The notes under the pieces were generated by a model, which was not told the origin of the DNA, made no database searches, and was given only the letters and a program-made list of their open reading frames with translations. Shown here in pieces: positions 51,493 through 61,962 of a stretch of 64,000 bases of DNA (position 1 is the stretch's first letter; each line of letters opens with the position of its first letter). The DNA is from Chloroflexota bacterium (GTDB lineage Bacteria; Chloroflexota; Anaerolineae; Anaerolineales; Anaerolineaceae): assembly GCA_004347695.1 (NCBI GenBank), contig SLTK01000009.1, forward strand, positions 975,965 through 1,039,964, read 5' to 3'. A program made the position numbers and the translations under genes.

Positions 51493-52308
51493 TTATACCC
51501 GAGGAAGTTGGATTCGTCCAGGACTTGCTCCATTTGCCAATAGAGTCAGGATGCGCGGCCCGGTTTCGGTGACCGCGACCGTGTGTTCAAAATGAGCAGT
51601 CGGCAACCCGTTCCGCGATACGACTGTCCACTGATCAGCCAGCACGCGCGTAAACGGCGAGCCGATTAACACCATAGGTTCGATAGCGATGGTCATACCT
51701 ACCCGCAACTGCATACCGCGCCCGGGAATGCCGTAATTCGGCAACTGGGGGCCTTCATGCATCTCTCGGCCTACGCCATGGCCCGTATATTCACGCGTCA
51801 CCTGTAATCCGCGTTCCTCTACATGTTTTTGCACGGCATAAGACACATCGCCAACGTGATTGCCCGCCACCATCTGTGCAATCGCTGCGTGGAGCGATCC
51901 CTCGGTAACCTCGAGCAGTTTGGCAACTTCTTCAGAAACTTTGCCAACCGGCACCGTGATGGCGGAGTCGGCCACAAATCCTTCATAAACCGTACCGCAA
52001 TCGATCGATACGATATCCCCTTCCTTCAGCTTGCGCTTGGAGGTGGGAATGCCATGCACCAGTTCTTCATTTATGCTAACGTTGGTGCTGGCCGGATAAG
52101 GATAAGGGCCAGGGTAGTTTTTGAAGGGCGAATAAACGCCATACTTCTTGAGTACGTCTTCAGCCGCAGCATTCAAATCGGCAGTGGAAGCTCCGGGGTG
52201 CGCCGCATCACGCGCAGCCGCTAACGCTTCCGCGTTAATCTGGCCGGCTTGCCGCATGAGCTCAAGCTCACCGGCAGATTTGATTGTGATTTGGCGTTCC
52301 CAGGACAT
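51493..52308 (-). CDS. map: Methionine aminopeptidase, type I
   Basis: 271 aa. Removes the N-terminal Met of new proteins. The metal ligands are in SIDCGTVYEGFVADSAITVPVG (two Asp), YTGHGVGREMHEGP (His), IEPMV (Glu) and EHTVAVTETGP (Glu). It lies 15 bases after adk; 47 bases to rpmJ hold nothing but the ribosome site. Confidence 0.96.
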   Translation of the reverse strand: MSWERQITIKSAGELELMRQAGQINAEALAAARDAAHPGASTADLNAAAEDVLKKYGVYSPFKNYPGPYPYPASTNVSINEELVHGIPTSKRKLKEGDIVSIDCGTVYEGFVADSAITVPVGKVSEEVAKLLEVTEGSLHAAIAQMVAGNHVGDVSYAVQKHVEERGLQVTREYTGHGVGREMHEGPQLPNYGIPGRGMQLRVGMTIAIEPMVLIGSPFTRVLADQWTVVSRNGLPTAHFEHTVAVTETGPRILTLLANGASPGRIQLPRV

Positions 52309-52323
52309 CTATACGTTTCCTTG

Positions 52324-52971
52324 TTATTTGACAGCGGCCAGCAATGCGGATGTGACCTGCTCGATCGATTGTGTACCATCGATTTCAACCAGCAAACCGG
52401 CCTGGCGATAGTGATCGATCAAGGGAGTGGTTTGATCCAGGTACACCCGAATACGGCGCTCCACTGTGGCAGGTTGGTCGTCTTCACGCTGGTACAGTTC
52501 AGAGCCGTCTTCATCACACACCCCTGCCCTTACAGGCGGGTGGAACTGACTGTGATAAACGTGTCCCTGTGCCCGGCAAGTCCAACGACCGCTTAACCGT
52601 TCGATGAGCACTGCCGCAGGAACCGAAATATACGGAACACTGACCACCTTGCCGTCCAACTGCGCCAGCATTTCGCTAAGGGCTTGCGCCTGCGCCGGGG
52701 TACGGGGGAAGCCATCCAATATGGCTCCAGCCTTGCAATCCGGCCGGCTTAGCCGTTCACGAATCATGGCAATGGTTACATCATCCGGCACTAACTCGCC
52801 GCGATTCATAAAGCCCTGAGCCAATTTTCCCAGCTCGGTTTGCGCTTTCAGATTTTCGCGGAAGATATCGCCTGAAGAAATGTGCGCCAGACCGGTTTTT
52901 TCGGAGAGAACCTCAGCTTGCGTACCCTTGCCAGCGCCTGGAGGGCCAAGCAGGACGATGTATTTACCCAT
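52324..52971 (-). CDS. adk: Adenylate kinase
   Basis: 215 aa. P-loop LLGPPGAGKGTQAEVL, and DGFPRTPAQA and the ERRIRVY segment are typical. The LID region holds only two cysteines (WTCRAQGH and GVCDEDG), so a Cys-His-Cys-Asp zinc site, or none, is possible instead of Cys4. Follows secY after eight bases. Confidence 0.96.
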   Translation of the reverse strand: MGKYIVLLGPPGAGKGTQAEVLSEKTGLAHISSGDIFRENLKAQTELGKLAQGFMNRGELVPDDVTIAMIRERLSRPDCKAGAILDGFPRTPAQAQALSEMLAQLDGKVVSVPYISVPAAVLIERLSGRWTCRAQGHVYHSQFHPPVRAGVCDEDGSELYQREDDQPATVERRIRVYLDQTTPLIDHYRQAGLLVEIDGTQSIEQVTSALLAAVK

Positions 52972-52979
52972 CAGGCCGC

Positions 52980-54329
52980 CTACCCCTTGATCAGACTCTC
53001 GTCGTAGCCGTGCAATTTAAGCTCGGTTTCGATGATGGTGAACGTATCGCGAACCACACCCACCACGATCAGCAAACCGGCGGCGGTAATCAGCAGGCCC
53101 GCATTACGCGCCGAAGCCGGCAGGAAGAGGTTCAAGATGAACGGCAGTACTGCCACAAAGCCAAGGAAGAAAGCACCCGGGAAGGTGATGCGCCGCTGAA
53201 CTTTGGTCAGGTACTTCTGTGTCGTCGGTCCGCGCAAAACGCCCGGGATTTGCGCGCCTTGCCGCTTGAGGGTTTCACCATAATTCTGTTGGGCGAAAAG
53301 CACGTCCGTATAGAAGAAGGTAAAAGCCACCACCATCACGAAGTACATCACAGCGTACCAGCCGCTCTGCCCGCCAAACACAGAGGAGACCCCTGAAGCC
53401 AGGCTGGCTACCCAGGCTGTCTTGGCGTTAACAAAGTAACTGGCCACAATCGCCGGGAATAACAGCAGCGATTGTGCGAAAATCAGCGGGATCATGCCGG
53501 CCATATTGACCATCAACGGCAGATTGCTGCGCACCGGCATCGACATGCGGTTACCAACGCGGCGTCCGGGGAAAAGCACCGGCACGTTGCGGCGTCCCTG
53601 CTGGACGTAAACGATGGCAAAGATGGTGAGCGCCATGATCGCCAGAATCACGATGGTAAGCCACCAACCATTCTGCTTATCGCTCCACAGGCTGGCCAAA
53701 CGTGAAGGCATCTGAGACACAATGCCTGAGAAGATGATCAGAGAAAGGCCCTGGTTAGGGATGCCATATTCCGAAATCAACTGCCCCAGCCAGATGCCAA
53801 GCATGGTACCGGCAACCATCGATATCAAGAGCGTGAGGGTCGGCAGCAGGCTGGCGCCAGTGAACCCATAAACGAAACTCAGTACGCTTTGCTGCGATTG
53901 ACCGGCCAGTGAGTTGAAGATGTTAACCTGACCGATGGCTGAAAGAAGCGCCATCGGGACAGTCAGGATGATGGTCCATTTCTCCATCCATTTCTGACCT
54001 TCGCGGGGATTTTCCTTCATACGCCGCTCTAATGCCGGAATGATCGGCACCAGTAGCTGGAGGATAATCTGCGCGGTGATGTAGGGGTAAACCCCCATCG
54101 CCAGAATGGAGAAGTTCGAGATGGTACCACCAGAAAGCAGATCGAGCAGGCCAAACAGCGTTCCCGCTGCACCAGTCGATGAGACCACACTCTGAATTAC
54201 ACCACGGTCAATACCAGGGACCGGGATGTTAGCTGCCAGCCGGTAAAGTACCAGCAGCATCAGGGTGATGAGTAGCTTTGTTCGGATATCTTCCGATTTC
54301 CAAAGATAGCGCCATGCTGACCGCTTCAT
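52980..54329 (-). CDS. secY: Protein translocase subunit SecY
   Basis: 449 aa with ten membrane helices; the channel of the Sec system. FSILAMGVYPYITAQIILQLL and GIVSQMPSRL are conserved segments. Lies between rplO and adk, as in most bacteria. Confidence 0.97.
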   Translation of the reverse strand: MKRSAWRYLWKSEDIRTKLLITLMLLVLYRLAANIPVPGIDRGVIQSVVSSTGAAGTLFGLLDLLSGGTISNFSILAMGVYPYITAQIILQLLVPIIPALERRMKENPREGQKWMEKWTIILTVPMALLSAIGQVNIFNSLAGQSQQSVLSFVYGFTGASLLPTLTLLISMVAGTMLGIWLGQLISEYGIPNQGLSLIIFSGIVSQMPSRLASLWSDKQNGWWLTIVILAIMALTIFAIVYVQQGRRNVPVLFPGRRVGNRMSMPVRSNLPLMVNMAGMIPLIFAQSLLLFPAIVASYFVNAKTAWVASLASGVSSVFGGQSGWYAVMYFVMVVAFTFFYTDVLFAQQNYGETLKRQGAQIPGVLRGPTTQKYLTKVQRRITFPGAFFLGFVAVLPFILNLFLPASARNAGLLITAAGLLIVVGVVRDTFTIIETELKLHGYDESLIKG

Positions 54330-54353
54330 GCGAGGGTCTCCTTATGCTCAGGC

Positions 54354-54809
54354 TCAGGCGATGATTTCAACCTTGCCGCCGGCAGCTTCAATTTTAGCCT
54401 GGGCGCCTTTGCTGACGCGCTGAACCCGTACAGTCAGCGCAATCGCAATATCGCCGCGACCGAGGATCACAACCGGATTGGCAGGCTTGTGGAGCATATT
54501 TGCTTCGGCCAGTGCTTCCGGAGTAACAATGCTTTTGGCATCGAACTTTGCCGCAAGCTGGCTCAGATTTACTTCGTTATACTCCACCTGGTTGGGTGGG
54601 GTAAAGCCCTCACCGCGCATGAAAGGTAAATGGCGGTAAAAAGGCAGGTTACCGCCCTGGCGGTACAGGTGACCGCCTTCACCCGAGCGCGACGACTGGC
54701 CTTTGGTACCCTTGCCGCTGGTTTTACCTTTACCGGCAGAAATACCACGACCAAGGCGTTTGCGGTCTTTTTTAGCGCCTTCATTTGGCACGAGATCGTT
54801 CAGTTTCAT
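54354..54809 (-). CDS. rplO: Ribosomal protein L15
   Basis: 151 aa. Glycine-rich basic N-terminus (KRLGRGISAGKGKTSGKGTKGQ) and a globular end. ATG 54809 overlaps the rpmD stop by one base. Confidence 0.97.
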   Translation of the reverse strand: MKLNDLVPNEGAKKDRKRLGRGISAGKGKTSGKGTKGQSSRSGEGGHLYRQGGNLPFYRHLPFMRGEGFTPPNQVEYNEVNLSQLAAKFDAKSIVTPEALAEANMLHKPANPVVILGRGDIAIALTVRVQRVSKGAQAKIEAAGGKVEIIA

Positions 54810-55027
54810 TACGCACCCTGCTCTTCGATTAATACCAGATGGTTTACTTTACGCAGCATGCCGCGCAGCACCGGTGTATCTTCCTGCACCACGCTCTGGT
54901 TCATGCGGCGCAGGCCGAGTGCCCGAACGGTGGCTTTGTGCTCTTCAGAGTATCCGATAGCGCTTTTTACCAGCGTGATACGCAGCATTTTGGGCAGCAC
55001 CTTTTTGGTTTCGGCTTTTTTAGGCAT
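54809..55027 (-). CDS. rpmD: Ribosomal protein L30
   Basis: 72 aa. [32 protein letters not shown] is the family core, with a short basic extension in front. It overlaps the rpsE end by eight bases. Confidence 0.96.
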   Translation of the reverse strand: MPKKAETKKVLPKMLRITLVKSAIGYSEEHKATVRALGLRRMNQSVVQEDTPVLRGMLRKVNHLVLIEEQGA

Positions 55028-55550
55028 TCTTCCTCCGCTCCCAGAAAGGCTGCAGTTCGCTGGCGGGTTTGCCGCGGCGAGCCGCTTCTTCTTCCGGTGA
55101 CTTGAGCTGTTCCAGCGCCTCGAAGGTGGCTTTCACCACATTGAGGACATTGGCGCTGCCCATGGATTTGGTCAGAATGTCACGGAACCCGGCTGCCTCG
55201 AGTACGGCGCGTACGCCGCCCGCAGCGATAACGCCCGTACCGGCAGATGCCGGTTTGAGCAGCACCTTGGCGCCAGCCGTTCGGCCGGTCACCTCATGCG
55301 GGATGGTAGTGCCCGTCATCGGGACGCCGCGGATCGTTTTATGAGCGCGTTCGGTGGCTTTACGCATGGCGTCCGGCACGGCATTGGCCTTGCCAATTCC
55401 TAATCCGATATTACCGCGGCCGTCACCGATCACAACGGTTACCCGGAATTGGAAACGGCGTCCGCCCTTAACCACTTTGGCCACGCGAGCGATCTCGATG
55501 ACACGCTCTTCGAATTGCTGTTCTAAACTTTGAAATTCAGTCATTGTCAT
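55020..55550 (-). CDS. rpsE: Ribosomal protein S5
   Basis: About 176 aa. The RNA-binding half ([34 protein letters not shown]) and the S5 C-terminal half are complete. ATG 55550 is chosen, as AAGGG lies at a better distance; ATG 55568 has GGAG only two bases away. Confidence 0.96.
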   Translation of the reverse strand: MTMTEFQSLEQQFEERVIEIARVAKVVKGGRRFQFRVTVVIGDGRGNIGLGIGKANAVPDAMRKATERAHKTIRGVPMTGTTIPHEVTGRTAGAKVLLKPASAGTGVIAAGGVRAVLEAAGFRDILTKSMGSANVLNVVKATFEALEQLKSPEEEAARRGKPASELQPFWERRKNA

Positions 55551-55582
55551 AGTCAGGCCCTTTATCATTGCTCCAGATCAGC

Positions 55583-55948
55583 CTAGAAAACCAGGCCAGA
55601 CTCGCGGGCGGCATCGGCCAGTGCTTTTACCCGACCAACATAGCGGAAACCGCCACGGTCGAACACGACCTCAGATACGCCTTTGTCTTTGGCGCGCTTG
55701 GCTACCAGTTCACCTACCAGGCGAGCTTGCTCGGTCTTGGTCTTTCCGTCCAATTTACCGTTCAGTTCGTGGTCGATGGTGGAAGCGGCAGCCAGGGTAT
55801 GCCCGGCTTGATCATCGATCACCTGAGCATAAGTCTCGGACAAGCTGCGGAAAACAGCCAGTCGCGGCCGGGCCGGCGTGCCAGCAATGAACTTGCGCAC
55901 GCGGCGGTGTCTGCGGATTCTTGCTTCAGTACGATTTAATTTAGACAT
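55583..55948 (-). CDS. rplR: Ribosomal protein L18
   Basis: 121 aa, 5S rRNA-binding. [26 protein letters not shown] and [21 protein letters not shown] are typical. Confidence 0.97.
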   Translation of the reverse strand: MSKLNRTEARIRRHRRVRKFIAGTPARPRLAVFRSLSETYAQVIDDQAGHTLAAASTIDHELNGKLDGKTKTEQARLVGELVAKRAKDKGVSEVVFDRGGFRYVGRVKALADAARESGLVF

Positions 55949-55958
55949 ACGCCATCAC

Positions 55959-56507
55959 CTACTTCTTAGCCTTGCCGGCCTTACCAGCTTTGCGGCGGAT
56001 CTTTTCACCCAGATAGTGGATGCCCTTACCATGGTAGGGCTCGGGAGGACGAATTTTGCGGATGTCCGCTGAGACCTGCCCGACGACCTCGCGGTCGTAA
56101 CCCGAAACCTTGACCTGGCGGGTTTTTGTATCAACCTCAAACGAGATGCCGTTATCCGGTTCCACGATGACAGGGTGGGAGTAACCAACAAACAGTTTCA
56201 GGTTTTTGCCATCCATCTCAGCGCGATAACCGACGCCTTCGATTTCAAGCACCTTGGTGAAGCCCTGGCTGACGCCGGTCACCATATTTTGAATTAATGC
56301 ACGGGTCATCCCGTGGAGCGCGCGCACATTTGCCTCTTCAGAGCTACGAGAAACGGCAATCTGCCCATTATCGAAGGCAATCGAAATCGCCTGGGAAAAC
56401 TCACGTTTCATCTCGCCCTTGGGGCCTTTAATGTGCACCAGCGAACCATCCAGGTCCACCTGCACGCCCGTGGGGACAACAACCGGTAAGCGACCAATTC
56501 GGGACAC
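55959..56507 (-). CDS. rplF: Ribosomal protein L6
   Basis: 182 aa with two similar alpha-beta units. The end PEPYHGKGIHYLGEKIRRKAGKAGK is diagnostic. It starts with GTG 56507, with GGAGG seven bases before it. Confidence 0.97.
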   Translation of the reverse strand: MSRIGRLPVVVPTGVQVDLDGSLVHIKGPKGEMKREFSQAISIAFDNGQIAVSRSSEEANVRALHGMTRALIQNMVTGVSQGFTKVLEIEGVGYRAEMDGKNLKLFVGYSHPVIVEPDNGISFEVDTKTRQVKVSGYDREVVGQVSADIRKIRPPEPYHGKGIHYLGEKIRRKAGKAGKAKK

Positions 56508-56534
56508 GATTAATCCTCCTTTGCGCTTTCCGGG

Positions 56535-56948
56535 CTACCAAACCTTGCAGATGATCTCGCCGCCAACATTCAGCTGGCGAGCGCGCTGCCCGGTCATGAC
56601 GCCCTTGGGGGTGGACAGAATGGCAATTCCCAATCCGGAAAGAATCCAGGGAATTTCCTGCTTACGGGTATAAACGCGACGGCCCGGTCGGCTTACACGG
56701 ACGATACCGGTGATAACCGGTTGGCGCTGGCGACGCTCGCCGACATACTTGAGGCGGACGCGCAGCACACGCTCGAACGTTTTGTCGCCATCGACGACTT
56801 CGTACCCGTCGATGAAGCCCTCTTCTTTGAGGACGCGGGCGATTTCTGCCTTGATTTTTGAATTCGGCATCGCGATGACGGGCTGGCCATTCATTGTGCC
56901 ATTCCGTACGCGGGTCAACATATCAGCTATAGGGTCATTTACACTCAT
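56535..56948 (-). CDS. rpsH: Ribosomal protein S8
   Basis: 137 aa. NDPIADMLTRVRNG at the start and STPKGVMTGQRARQLNVGGEIICKVW at the end. GGAGG lies before ATG 56948. Confidence 0.97.
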   Translation of the reverse strand: MSVNDPIADMLTRVRNGTMNGQPVIAMPNSKIKAEIARVLKEEGFIDGYEVVDGDKTFERVLRVRLKYVGERRQRQPVITGIVRVSRPGRRVYTRKQEIPWILSGLGIAILSTPKGVMTGQRARQLNVGGEIICKVW

Positions 56949-56966
56949 GCTTACCTCCGGCCTGGT

Positions 56967-57149
56967 CTACCAGGATGACTTGGTCACGCCGGGGATCTTC
57001 CCTGAAAGAGCAAGTTCCCGGAAGCAAATGCGGCAAAGACCAAAACGACGCATATATCCACGCGGACGACCGCAAAGGCGGCAGCGGTTGCGTATTTGTA
57101 CTTTAAATTCGCGTCGTAGTTCGCGATATTCCATGCACTTCTTGGCCAT
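56967..57149 (-). CDS. rpsN: Ribosomal protein S14, type Z
   Basis: 60 aa, [15 protein letters not shown]..., with the zinc ribbon [20 protein letters not shown]. The short zinc form is complete from ATG 57149 (AAGGA before it), one base after the rplE stop. The longer open frame to 57350 is not used. Confidence 0.96.
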   Translation of the reverse strand: MAKKCMEYRELRREFKVQIRNRCRLCGRPRGYMRRFGLCRICFRELALSGKIPGVTKSSW

Positions 57150-57150
57150 A

Positions 57151-57693
57151 CTAGTCCTTCCTGAAAGGCATCCCAAGCAGCTGCAGCAGTTTGGCAGCCT
57201 GATCATCCGACCGTGCCGTCGTGACGACGGTGATTTCCATTCCACGAACTTTGTCGACCTTGTCGTAGTCGATCTCCGGGAAGATGATCTGCTCCCGTAA
57301 GCCCAGGGTATAGTTGCCGCGGCCGTCAAAGGCCTCCGCGGATACTCCACGGAAGTCGCGCACGCGCGGTAAAACGATATTCATCAATCGGTCGAGGAAG
57401 GCCCACATGCGTTCGCCCCGCAGGGTAACCATGGTGCCAATGGAGCGCCCCTCGCGCAGTTTGAAGGCAGCAATGCTGGTGCGGGCTTTGGTGATGACCG
57501 GCTTTTGACCGGTGATCTTGGCCAAATCACCGCTGGCTGCTTCCAGCGCTTTGGGGTTGTCCAGGGCTTCTCCCAGACCGATATTGACGACGACTTTGGT
57601 GACACGCGGTACTTCCATAACGTTGCTCAAGTTCAATTCCTTGAACAGCGCCGGGGCCACTTCCTTCTGATAACGTTCTTTCAAGATGTTCAT
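57151..57693 (-). CDS. rplE: Ribosomal protein L5
   Basis: 180 aa, 5S rRNA-binding. [16 protein letters not shown] and [32 protein letters not shown] are diagnostic. Confidence 0.97.
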   Translation of the reverse strand: MNILKERYQKEVAPALFKELNLSNVMEVPRVTKVVVNIGLGEALDNPKALEAASGDLAKITGQKPVITKARTSIAAFKLREGRSIGTMVTLRGERMWAFLDRLMNIVLPRVRDFRGVSAEAFDGRGNYTLGLREQIIFPEIDYDKVDKVRGMEITVVTTARSDDQAAKLLQLLGMPFRKD

Positions 57694-57712
57694 AATCTAG
57701 CTCCCCGATGGC

Positions 57713-58048
57713 CTATTCGTCGATTACGGCTTCGCAATGTTTGCAAACCCGCATAGATTTGCCATCTTCCGAGCGGGAGAGCCCCACACGGGTCGCCTTG
57801 CTGCACTTGGGGCAAACCAGCATGACATTGGAGATGTCAAACGGCGCCTCAAAACGCACCTTTCCGGGTGAAATGGTACGGCCTTGTGACTGGACCTGGC
57901 GCTGGTGCTTGGTGCGCACGTTCACGCCTTGTACTACTACCCGTTGATCCTTCGGCAGTACGCGAATCACTTCGCCGCGTTTGCCTTTATCTTCCAGACG
58001 GCCGCTAATCACTTCGACCGTATCGCCTTTGTGAATTTTCAAATTCAT
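57713..58048 (-). CDS. rplX: Ribosomal protein L24 (zinc-binding form)
   Basis: 111 aa. KOW motif (HKGDTVEVISGRLEDKGKRGEVIRV) and a C-terminal zinc ribbon (CPKC...CKHC). ATG 58048 has AGGAG before it; the longer frame to 58090 overlaps rplN and is unlikely. Confidence 0.96.
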   Translation of the reverse strand: MNLKIHKGDTVEVISGRLEDKGKRGEVIRVLPKDQRVVVQGVNVRTKHQRQVQSQGRTISPGKVRFEAPFDISNVMLVCPKCSKATRVGLSRSEDGKSMRVCKHCEAVIDE

Positions 58049-58070
58049 CGTTTCGCTCCTGCTCCCTGCC

Positions 58071-58442
58071 TTATATAACTTCCGGTGCAAGGGAGACGAT
58101 TTTCATGAAGCCCTTTTCACGGAGCTCACGAGCGACCGGTCCAAAGATACGGGTGCCTTTGGGGTTGACGCCATCGGTATCCAGGATCACCGCGGCATTG
58201 TCGTCAAAGCGGATGGATGAGCCATCATCGCGGCGCCATTCTTTCGAGCAGCGCACAATCACGGCCTTGACAATATCGCTTTTCTTGACCGACCCCTGGG
58301 GAGTTGCCGATTTTACCGTGGCGACGACGATGTCGCCGATGGACCCGTAACGGCGAGTTGAACCGCCTGTCACGTGAATCACCAACAACTCACGAGCGCC
58401 TGTATTGTCTGCAACTTTGATACGAGACTCCTGTTGGATCAT
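58071..58442 (-). CDS. rplN: Ribosomal protein L14
   Basis: 123 aa. [24 protein letters not shown] and [24 protein letters not shown] are typical. Two bases after rpsQ. Confidence 0.97.
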   Translation of the reverse strand: MIQQESRIKVADNTGARELLVIHVTGGSTRRYGSIGDIVVATVKSATPQGSVKKSDIVKAVIVRCSKEWRRDDGSSIRFDDNAAVILDTDGVNPKGTRIFGPVARELREKGFMKIVSLAPEVI

Positions 58443-58444
58443 GC

Positions 58445-58720
58445 TTACTCTCCTTCGCCAGGTGGCTCGATTTCAACATATTGGTGCGTTAAGATCGATT
58501 CGACCACCCAGCGTTTTTCACGCGAAATCGGAGCTGAATCCACAATCACAACCTTGTCGCCAATCTGGCAGCCAAGGGTGTCGTGAGCTTTGATCTTGCT
58601 GGTCGAATGCACCACTTTTTTATACAAAGGGTGAGAATAGGTGCGGGTGATCTCCACCACTACCGTCTTCTGCATTTTGTTGCTGGTAACAACACCGGTT
58701 AAACGACGCCGAGTGTTCAT
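58445..58720 (-). CDS. rpsQ: Ribosomal protein S17
   Basis: 91 aa. [21 protein letters not shown] and [15 protein letters not shown] are typical. Overlaps rpmC by four bases. Confidence 0.97.
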   Translation of the reverse strand: MNTRRRLTGVVTSNKMQKTVVVEITRTYSHPLYKKVVHSTSKIKAHDTLGCQIGDKVVIVDSAPISREKRWVVESILTHQYVEIEPPGEGE

Positions 58721-58929
58721 TTTCCACCTTCCCGCTCTTGTGATAGTTCACGCTCGCGCAGAATGGACATGTAGCGAGCGATTAAGCGGCGGGTGACCTT
58801 CAACCGGCTGGTATCAGTCAACTGCCCGGTGACAACCTGGAAACGCAGGTTCATCAACTCCTGACGAGAATCCGTCAGTTTCGCTTTCAACTCCTCAACC
58901 GACATCAGGCGAATTTGTTCATTGTTCAT
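58717..58929 (-). CDS. rpmC: Ribosomal protein L29
   Basis: 70 aa helical hairpin at the exit tunnel. [23 protein letters not shown] is diagnostic. Four-base overlaps with rplP and rpsQ. Confidence 0.96.
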   Translation of the reverse strand: MNNEQIRLMSVEELKAKLTDSRQELMNLRFQVVTGQLTDTSRLKVTRRLIARYMSILRERELSQEREGGK

Positions 58930-59357
58930 GATAATTCTCCTGTGGCCGATTCATGGCGAGCAACAACTTTTGTTTTGATCGCTAACTTGTAGGAAGCCTG
59001 GTGCAGGGCGTCGAGCGCCATATCGGAGGGCAAACCGCCCACCTCGAACATAATGCGCCCGGGACGAACCACCGACACCCAGTATTCCACATTACCTTTA
59101 CCCTTACCCATCCGAGTCTCTGGGGGTTTCTGGGTATAGGGTTTGTCCGGGAAAATCCGGATCCATACCTTACCACGGCGTTTCATCTGGCGCACCAGAG
59201 CACGACGCGCGGCTTCGATCTGGCGGGCAGTCACCCACCCTGGCTCAAGCGCCTGCAGGCCGAATTCGCCGTACAGGAGTTCTGCCCCACGCAAAGCCAG
59301 GCCCCGCATGTGGCCGCGCTGCTGCTTGCGCCACTTTACACGTTTTGGCATCAACAT
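58926..59357 (-). CDS. rplP: Ribosomal protein L16
   Basis: 143 aa. [19 protein letters not shown] and [24 protein letters not shown] are typical. Lies between rpsC and rpmC. Confidence 0.97.
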   Translation of the reverse strand: MLMPKRVKWRKQQRGHMRGLALRGAELLYGEFGLQALEPGWVTARQIEAARRALVRQMKRRGKVWIRIFPDKPYTQKPPETRMGKGKGNVEYWVSVVRPGRIMFEVGGLPSDMALDALHQASYKLAIKTKVVARHESATGELS

Positions 59358-59405
59358 AGCTGCTTACCTCTCTCATCACGCATTGGGATAGACCCAGCGC
59401 AAGGT

Positions 59406-60083
59406 TTACTCACTGACATAAACGCCTTCGGTGGATTCGGCTTTCTCTTCCACACCCGGCAGGACGTTGCCCAGGTAAACCCAGACCTTGATGCCGATTT
59501 TGCCATATTGGGTCTGAGCTTCGGCGCGCGCGAAATCGATGTGTGCGCGGATCGTCTGTAGAGGAACACGTCCCTCACGCAGCCAGACGCTGCGGGCCAT
59601 TTCTGCACCGCTCAAGCGGCCAGCCACCTCGATCTTGATCCCCAAAGCGCCCTGGCGCATGGCCTGCTGCAGTGCACGTTTCATGGCGCGGCGGTATGCA
59701 ACGCGGCGCTGGATCTGCCCGGCAATGTTCAGGGCAACCAGATATGCATCGCAATCCGGCGATTTGATCTCTTTGATGTCAAGATCGATCTTTTTTCCAG
59801 TGAGCGCCTCGAGGTCGGTGCGGACCTTTTTGACTGTCTCACCTTTGCGGCCAATCAGAATACCGGGTTTAGCGGTGTGAACGATGACTTTCACTTTGCC
59901 CGGGAAACGCTCAATTTCAACCTTGGCAATGCCGGCTTTATCCGCGCTGCCGAAGATCAACTTACGGATTTTTATATCCTGGTGCAGTTGATCGGTGTAC
60001 TCGGCGCCGTCAGCGTACCAGCGGCCTTCCCAAGGTTGGTGAACGCCCAGACGAAACCCAATCGGATGTACTTTACGACCCAT
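59406..60083 (-). CDS. rpsC: Ribosomal protein S3
   Basis: 225 aa. MGRKVHPIGFRLG, a KH domain (GILIGRKGETVKKVRTDLE) and the S3 C-terminal domain. AGGAG precedes ATG 60083. Confidence 0.97.
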   Translation of the reverse strand: MGRKVHPIGFRLGVHQPWEGRWYADGAEYTDQLHQDIKIRKLIFGSADKAGIAKVEIERFPGKVKVIVHTAKPGILIGRKGETVKKVRTDLEALTGKKIDLDIKEIKSPDCDAYLVALNIAGQIQRRVAYRRAMKRALQQAMRQGALGIKIEVAGRLSGAEMARSVWLREGRVPLQTIRAHIDFARAEAQTQYGKIGIKVWVYLGNVLPGVEEKAESTEGVYVSE

Positions 60084-60146
60084 AATTTCTCCTGGTGTCT
60101 GTCTCTAGCTTGCCAGCTGCCCGAAGGTTGCCAGCCAGCCCGATTC

Positions 60147-60488
60147 TCACTCTTGCTCCCGCAAGACTACGACTACGTGCGACGAGCGCCGCAGCAACGG
60201 TTTGAAACGGCCACGAGCACCAAAGCGGCGCCACTTGCGGGTGGGGGCTTCATCGGCTGTGATCTTATAGATAAACAGGTCATCGCGGTTGATGCCAAAG
60301 TTTTCTTCGGCGTTGGAGACAGCCGAGGCAACCAGCTTGCGCAGGTCGGCCGCGGAGCCTTTGTTGGCAAACGCGAGAATATCCAGAGCGTCGTTCGCCC
60401 GCTTGCCGCGCACCAGGTCAATCACCAGACGCACTTTTTGAGCGGAGACGCCAAAGTTTTTCAATTCTGCACGAACATCAGTAGCCAT
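60147..60488 (-). CDS. rplV: Ribosomal protein L22
   Basis: 113 aa. VRAELKNFGVSAQKVRLVIDLVRGK and the loop ADEAPTRKWRRFGARGRFKP, which lines the exit tunnel. ATG 60488 has GAGG before it; the frame open to 60614 overlaps rpsS and is not used. Confidence 0.97.
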   Translation of the reverse strand: MATDVRAELKNFGVSAQKVRLVIDLVRGKRANDALDILAFANKGSAADLRKLVASAVSNAEENFGINRDDLFIYKITADEAPTRKWRRFGARGRFKPLLRRSSHVVVVLREQE

Positions 60489-60492
60489 TTTT

Positions 60493-60768
60493 CTACCTCT
60501 TCGTGGACTTTTCCGCCATATGGCCGCGGAAGTGGCGGGTCGGGGCAAACTCGCCCAGGCGGTGGCCCACCATGTTCTCGGTAATGTAAATCGGAACATG
60601 TCGGCGGCCGTCATGAACAGCGACGGTGTGACCCACCATTTGCGGGAAGATCACAGACGCACGGCTCCAGGTACGAACGACCTTTTTGTCACCGCGAGTG
60701 TTCATCTGTTCGATTTTTTTCAGCAACTTCGGGTCAAAATACGGACCCTTCTTTAATGAACGTGACAT
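60493..60768 (-). CDS. rpsS: Ribosomal protein S19
   Basis: 91 aa. [20 protein letters not shown] and [21 protein letters not shown] are typical. Confidence 0.97.
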   Translation of the reverse strand: MSRSLKKGPYFDPKLLKKIEQMNTRGDKKVVRTWSRASVIFPQMVGHTVAVHDGRRHVPIYITENMVGHRLGEFAPTRHFRGHMAEKSTKR

Positions 60769-60809
60769 ATCTCGTCCTTCTTTCTCGGTTTCAACCTATC
60801 AACCTGGGC

Positions 60810-61646
60810 CTATTTCCGCTTGGCCGCGCGACGGCGTACGATGTACTTGTCGCTGGTTTTATTGCGGCGCGTCCGATAACCACGAGTGGGGCGGCCCCAT
60901 GGGCTCTTGGGTCCTGGCATACCGGCAGGCTGCCGACCCTCACCACCACCATGCGGATGGTCACGGGGGGACATTGCAGTACCGCGCACCGTCGGGCGGA
61001 CGCCCATATGGATCTTGCGGCCAGCTTTTCCCAGTTTGATATTGCTATGATCCAGATTTCCAACCTGGCCGATGGTTGCGAAGCACAACTGCCGAATCAG
61101 GCGCACCTCTCCCGAGGGTAAGCGCACCTGGGCGTAATCGCCTTCTTTCGCCAACAGTTGAGCGGCAGTACCGGCGGAGCGAACCAACTGACCGCCGCGG
61201 CCTTCCTTTAGCTCAATGTTATGGATCATGGTGCCAACCGGGATATTCGAAATTGGCAAATTGTTGCCAGGTCGGATATCGGCATTGCGGCCAGATACCA
61301 CCGTGTCGCCAACCTTAAGGCCAACCGGCGCAATGATGTAGCTTTTTACGCCATCAGCAAACACCAGCAAGGCCAGGCGGGCGGTGCGGTTCGGATCGTA
61401 TTCGATAGCCGCTACCCGTGCAGGAATATCTTTTTTATTGCGCTTGAAGTCCACCAGACGGATAAATTGTCGGTGACCGCCACCCTGATGTCGGACGGTT
61501 ATCCGGCCGGTGTTATTTCGCCCGGCATGAGCCGTGCGCAAAACCAGCAGCGAGCGCTCAGGACGTGATTTGGTGATTTCTTCGAAGCTATATCCGGTCA
61601 TATCGCGCAGACCGGGGGTTATTGGTTTGTAAACTTTAATCGCCAT
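60810..61646 (-). CDS. rplB: Ribosomal protein L2
   Basis: 278 aa. [18 protein letters not shown] and the peptidyl-transferase-centre loop [19 protein letters not shown]. Starts on the last base of the rplW stop (TAATG). Confidence 0.97.
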   Translation of the reverse strand: MAIKVYKPITPGLRDMTGYSFEEITKSRPERSLLVLRTAHAGRNNTGRITVRHQGGGHRQFIRLVDFKRNKKDIPARVAAIEYDPNRTARLALLVFADGVKSYIIAPVGLKVGDTVVSGRNADIRPGNNLPISNIPVGTMIHNIELKEGRGGQLVRSAGTAAQLLAKEGDYAQVRLPSGEVRLIRQLCFATIGQVGNLDHSNIKLGKAGRKIHMGVRPTVRGTAMSPRDHPHGGGEGRQPAGMPGPKSPWGRPTRGYRTRRNKTSDKYIVRRRAAKRK

Positions 61647-61948
61647 TATTCAACCCCTTCAAAGATCGGAATTCTATCTTCAGGCGCCAGGGTGACAACG
61701 GCTTTTTTGTAAGCAGCGTTACGAACCATGAGGCGGCGGCTGCGCGCCCGACGAGTGCGCTTGGCAGGAACATTGAGGATGTTTACCCGCAGCACAGTTA
61801 CATCGAAGATGGTCTCGACTGCATCTTTCACCTGCGTTTTGGTGACGTTATCCGCCACTTCGAACACATACTGATGCAGGCGATTGACCTGATAGTTCGT
61901 TTTTTCAGTCACCAACGGGCGGCGGAGAACATCAAATAGTGTTGTCAT
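61646..61948 (-). CDS. rplW: Ribosomal protein L23
   Basis: 100 aa. [15 protein letters not shown] and VEKDAVE-type core ([16 protein letters not shown]). GGGAGG precedes ATG 61948. Docking site for exit-tunnel factors. Confidence 0.97.
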   Translation of the reverse strand: MTTLFDVLRRPLVTEKTNYQVNRLHQYVFEVADNVTKTQVKDAVETIFDVTVLRVNILNVPAKRTRRARSRRLMVRNAAYKKAVVTLAPEDRIPIFEGVE

Positions 61949-61962
61949 GTTGTACCTCCCAC

